This document shows positions 6,777-7,836 of a DNA stretch of 7,836 nt, in pieces (the stretch's first letter is position 1; each line of letters opens with the position of its first letter). A model generated the notes under the pieces. It was not told the origin of the DNA. It did no database searches and saw nothing but the letters and a program-made list of their open reading frames with translations. The stretch is taken from the NCBI GenBank assembly GCA_035604475.1, contig DATNIJ010000068.1:1-7836 (forward strand), written 5' to 3'. Made by a program: the position numbers and the translations under genes. This DNA comes from DASPPM01 sp035604475 (GTDB lineage Bacteria; Pseudomonadota; Alphaproteobacteria; JACZXZ01).

Positions 6777-6802
6777 TCTTCGCCAATCACAGCGGGCGCG
6801 AG

Positions 6803-6832
6803 CTTAGCGCAGGCGCGGGCGCCGCGCAGCAA
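6803..6832 (-). promoter_or_regulatory. Candidate hutH promoter
   Basis: On the minus strand TTGCTG (6832-6827) and GCTAAG (6808-6803) are separated by 18 bases, which would place the transcript start about 30 bases before the hutH ATG. Both hexamers match the sigma-70 consensus only partly (three of six each), so this is weak. The repeat element begins about 5 bases upstream. Confidence 0.25.
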
Positions 6833-6836
6833 GGGC

Positions 6837-6844
6837 GAAATCCG
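6837..6844 (+). repeat. Direct repeat GAAATCCG, left copy (putative target-site duplication)
   Basis: Identical to 6999-7006, flanking the inverted termini of the small element, with one extra base between repeat and terminus on each side. Confidence 0.6.
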
Positions 6845-6855
6845 GGTAGTGGGTC

Positions 6856-6914
6856 GGTTTCACCTCATCCTTCGAGACGGCCGCTTCGCGGCCTCCTCAG
6901 GATGAGATGAAACC
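6856..6914. repeat. Palindromic repeat unit 1 (CTCATCCT type)
   Basis: The arms GGTTTCA-C-CTCATCCT (6856-6871) and AGGATGAG-A-TGAAACC (6899-6914) pair with a single mismatch. After a 2-base bulge there is GAG/CTC, and the tip is GGCCGC-TTC-GCGGCC (6879-6893). It can form a long, almost continuous hairpin. This family is frequent between genes in Hyphomicrobiales and related alphaproteobacteria. Confidence 0.85.
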
Positions 6915-6923
6915 CAAGCTCCG

Positions 6924-6977
6924 AGTCCTCATCCTGAGGAGCGTCGCGCTTGCGACGCGTCTCGAAGGATGAGGACT
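6924..6977. repeat. Palindromic repeat unit 2 (same family, opposite orientation)
   Basis: Perfect 12-bp arms AGTCCTCATCCT (6924-6935) and AGGATGAGGACT (6966-6977) enclose GAG/CTC and a tip GTCGC-GCTT-GCGAC (6943-6956). An outer pair CCCAAG/CTTGGG (6913-6918, 6976-6981) is an alternative closure. Read on the minus strand it matches unit 1 apart from the tip stem, where bases differ while pairing is kept. Confidence 0.85.
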
Positions 6978-6998
6978 TGGGCAACGTGACCCACTACA

Positions 6999-7006
6999 GA
7001 AATCCG
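6999..7006 (+). repeat. Direct repeat GAAATCCG, right copy (putative target-site duplication)
   Basis: Identical to 6837-6844; see the element between them. Confidence 0.6.
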
Positions 7007-7028
7007 CCACCAGGATATTCAGAGAATT

Positions 7029-7133
7029 ATGGCTCCAAGACCCGCTTTTCCGGTTCTTGCTGTTCGCACAGATATGTGCGAATGGTCGCAAGCGCGGCAG
7101 CTCGGGCTGGCGAAGCGCGGCCTGGAGGATTGA
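7029..7133 (+). CDS. Possible 34-codon leader ORF before hicB
   Basis: ATG at 7029 opens a 34-residue frame that stops with TGA two bases before the hicB ATG. The peptide (starting MAPRPAFPVLAVRTDM and ending RQLGLAKRGLED) has no recognisable domain. The ending QLGL recalls the C-terminus of K-12-type HicA, which lies directly upstream of hicB, but the rest of HicA, including its catalytic histidine context, is missing. There is no good ribosome site. It overlaps the 20-base palindrome, so it may be merely a chance frame in regulatory DNA. Confidence 0.2.
   Translation: MAPRPAFPVLAVRTDMCEWSQARQLGLAKRGLED
7063..7082. promoter_or_regulatory. Perfect 20-base palindrome upstream of hicB, likely operator
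   Basis: TTCGCACAGATATGTGCGAA has 8-bp arms TTCGCACA and TGTGCGAA around GATA. It ends 53 bases before the hicB ATG in a locally AT-rich stretch where the promoter should be. HicB proteins with a C-terminal HTH are dimeric autorepressors that bind palindromes in their own promoters, so this is the natural candidate site. Confidence 0.6.
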
Positions 7134-7135
7134 AG

Positions 7136-7585
7136 ATGGCATTGGGATTTCACTACAGGCTGGAGCGGCAGGAGAACGGGTGGTGGCTCGTGCGCTTTCC
7201 CCGCATTCCGGAGGCGCTGACCGAGGGCGAGACGGAAGAGGAGGCGCGCGCCAACGCCGTCGATTGCGTGATCGCGGCACTCGAAGGCTACATGAAGGCC
7301 GGTCGGCGGTTGCCGCGGCAAGGGGCTGCGCATTCCGGGCGAAATCGCGCGGTGCTGCCGTCGCTCGTCACCGCCAAGCTTGCCGTTTACGAGGCCATGC
7401 GCGTCCGCGGCTGGTCGAAGCTCAAGCTCGCGAATGAGCTCGGCATGCCGGAAAACTCGGTGCGCCGACTGCTCGACCTGCGCCACCATTCGCAGATGTG
7501 GATTATCGATGAGGCGCTGGCGAAGATGAATACCGAGCTCTTCATCGATCTGCCGAAAGCCCGAGCGCGCGCACGCGCGGCATAG
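7136..7585 (+). CDS. hicB: HicB-family antitoxin/transcriptional regulator
   Basis: A 149-residue protein resembling E. coli K-12 HicB (138 residues). The N-terminal partial RNase-H-like fold is seen in YRLERQENGWWLVRFPRIPEALTEGETEEEARANA (7-41), with the conserved FP-IPEALT-GET motif. A C-terminal helix-turn-helix spans about 91-118 (GWSKLKLANELGMPENSVRRLLDLRHHS). HicB neutralises the RNase toxin HicA and represses its operon. ATG at 7136 is chosen over longer frames because GGAGG lies 7 bases upstream and the protein then starts with the family fold. No HicA-like frame (a 55-65 residue protein with a GSHH-type motif) is found immediately up- or downstream, so it appears orphan within this window. 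The C-terminal tail is Ala/Arg-rich (ARARARAA). Flanking repeats and an IS end suggest a mobile neighbourhood. Confidence 0.87.
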   Translation: MALGFHYRLERQENGWWLVRFPRIPEALTEGETEEEARANAVDCVIAALEGYMKAGRRLPRQGAAHSGRNRAVLPSLVTAKLAVYEAMRVRGWSKLKLANELGMPENSVRRLLDLRHHSQMWIIDEALAKMNTELFIDLPKARARARAA

Positions 7586-7594
7586 GCCGTGGTC

Positions 7595-7612
7595 GGCCCA
7601 TGCTCTTGGGCC
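7595..7612 (+). terminator. Small hairpin after hicB
   Basis: GGCCCA (7595-7600) and TGGGCC (7607-7612) form a 6-bp stem with a 6-base loop, 9 bases after the hicB stop. There is no T-run, so it is at best a weak or Rho-assisted stop signal, and could instead belong to the insertion-sequence leader. Confidence 0.25.
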
Positions 7613-7675
7613 CGTCGAGGGCGCGCGCGGGGTCATGCCTCGGATCGAAATTCGGCAAGCCGGCGTCAGGCTCGC

Positions 7676-7766
7676 TTCTCCTCTCCTCCTTCAGGAGGAG
7701 AGATGCTATGGGGCGGGCGGCGAGGTATGGCACCATCGTCGTTGCAAACAACCGATGGAGCGTCCC
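7676..7766 (+). ncRNA. Structured leader of the IS110-type element, candidate bridge RNA region
   Basis: Two hairpins precede the transposase: CTCTCCTCC/GGAGGAGAG with loop TTCA (7681-7702), and a bulged stem CCATCG-tc-GTTG / CAAC-CGATGG with loop CAAA (7733-7758), extendable by GC/GC (7730-7731 and 7760-7761) across one mismatch. Between them lie short repeated segments GCTATGG (7705-7711) and GGTATGG (7724-7730). Known IS110-group elements encode a guide RNA of roughly 150-250 bases between their left end and the recombinase gene, with an initial stem-loop and internal guide loops. The left end of the element is not identified, so the RNA could begin further upstream, up to about 7590. RNA function is inferred from position and folding potential only. 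Confidence 0.4.
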
Positions 7767-7836
7767 ATGCCAAATCGTAACGACTTGAGCAAGTCCCTCA
7801 CCGCCCTGGATCAGGATAGCACGCTGATCGCAGTGA
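7767..7836 (+). CDS. IS110-family transposase, N-terminal fragment (cut by window end)
   Basis: ATG at 7767 begins MPNRNDLSKSLTALDQDSTLIAV, which I recognise as the N-terminus of a group of IS110-family (DEDD recombinase) transposases common in alphaproteobacteria; these continue with a V-I/V-E-x-S-Q-S-S-W-L-V-A motif carrying the first acidic residue. Only 23 codons are inside the window, so catalytic residues cannot be checked. GGAG (7757-7760) lies 6 bases upstream as ribosome site, partly buried in the 3' arm of the preceding hairpin. The full protein would be expected to run roughly 300-400 residues beyond the window. Confidence 0.75.
   Translation, partial: MPNRNDLSKSLTALDQDSTLIAV

Larger units (their letters stand above)
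6845..6998. mobile_element. MITE-like non-coding element with inverted termini and two internal palindromes
   Basis: GTAGTGGGTC at 6846-6855 is exactly the reverse complement of GACCCACTAC at 6988-6997. One base further out on each side (G6845 and A6998) comes the direct repeat GAAATCCG (6837-6844 and 6999-7006), which looks like an 8-base target-site duplication. Inside are two CTCATCCT-type palindromes in opposite orientation. There is no open frame of note within the 154 bases, so any movement would depend on a transposase supplied elsewhere. Removing the element plus one direct repeat leaves a plausible continuous intergenic sequence between hutH and hicB. The architecture is seen directly; transposition is inferred. 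Confidence 0.7.
6999..7135 (+). promoter_or_regulatory. hicB upstream region
   Basis: An AT-richer stretch between the repeat element and hicB with the 20-base palindrome (7063-7082) and a small ATTC-AGA-GAAT inverted repeat (7017-7027). TTTCCG (7047-7052) and GATATG (7071-7076), 18 bases apart, are a weak promoter candidate whose -10 lies inside the palindrome. GGAGG at 7124-7128 is the hicB ribosome site. Confidence 0.4.

Noticed and set aside
4171..6807. An 878-codon plus-strand open frame antisense to denD and hutH
   Set aside because: Same reason: low-complexity Arg/Glu/Gly-rich translation, no domain, and the minus-strand genes are unmistakable.
6856..6977. CRISPR array
   Set aside because: There are only two repeat units, in opposite orientation and self-complementary, with no regular spacers and no cas genes.
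6950..7135. An N-terminal extension of HicB beginning at 6950 inside palindrome unit 2
   Set aside because: The extension would translate repeat DNA and the operator region. HicB proteins begin at the fold seen after ATG 7136, which has GGAGG in place.
7600..7788. A 62-codon plus-strand frame after hicB as a possible HicA
   Set aside because: It has no HicA motif, no ribosome site, crosses both leader hairpins and overlaps the transposase start in another frame.

Overview
The window looks like chromosomal DNA of a GC-rich alphaproteobacterium. The clues are very high GC at third codon positions, an egtB-egtD pair, the palindromic CTCATCCT-type intergenic repeats common in Hyphomicrobiales and Rhodospirillales, and an IS110-type transposase start of a kind I associate with that class. 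I cannot fix the genus. Positions 1-6765 are a compact metabolic region. From about 6837 to the end the character changes to accessory DNA: a small repeat element, a HicB-type regulator without a recognisable toxin, and the left part of an insertion sequence.

Layout. (1) 1-600, plus strand: the 3' part of a Bax-inhibitor-1/YccA family membrane protein, followed by a strong hairpin (625-656) that probably ends transcription for it and for the convergent operon. (2) 3656-773, minus strand: a tight operon of egtB (sulfoxide synthase), egtD (histidine N-alpha-trimethyltransferase, overlapping egtB by 17 bases) and an SDR oxidoreductase 9 bases downstream. EgtD trimethylates histidine to hercynine and EgtB attaches sulfur to it, the two central steps of ergothioneine synthesis. 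No egtA, egtC or egtE is visible. (3) 5166-3822, minus strand: a DenD-like NAD-dependent sugar-acid dehydrogenase followed by a small cupin. (4) 6765-5233, minus strand: hutH, histidine ammonia-lyase, with the MIO tripeptide Ala-Ser-Gly. So enzymes that methylate histidine and one that deaminates it lie within 3 kb of each other.

(5) 6837-7006: a 150-base non-coding element made of two CTCATCCT palindromes in opposite orientation, bounded by 10-base inverted repeats (GTAGTGGGTC) and then by an 8-base direct repeat (GAAATCCG). It has the structure of a transposed miniature element and sits just upstream of hutH. (6) 7136-7585, plus strand: a HicB-family antitoxin/regulator with a C-terminal HTH, preceded by a perfect 20-base palindrome, a likely operator. 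No intact hicA is seen on either side. (7) 7586-7836: a structured leader with two hairpins and then the first 23 codons of an IS110-family transposase that runs off the window. In IS110-type elements the region 5' of the recombinase commonly encodes the guide (bridge) RNA, so this leader is the most interesting stretch to examine further.
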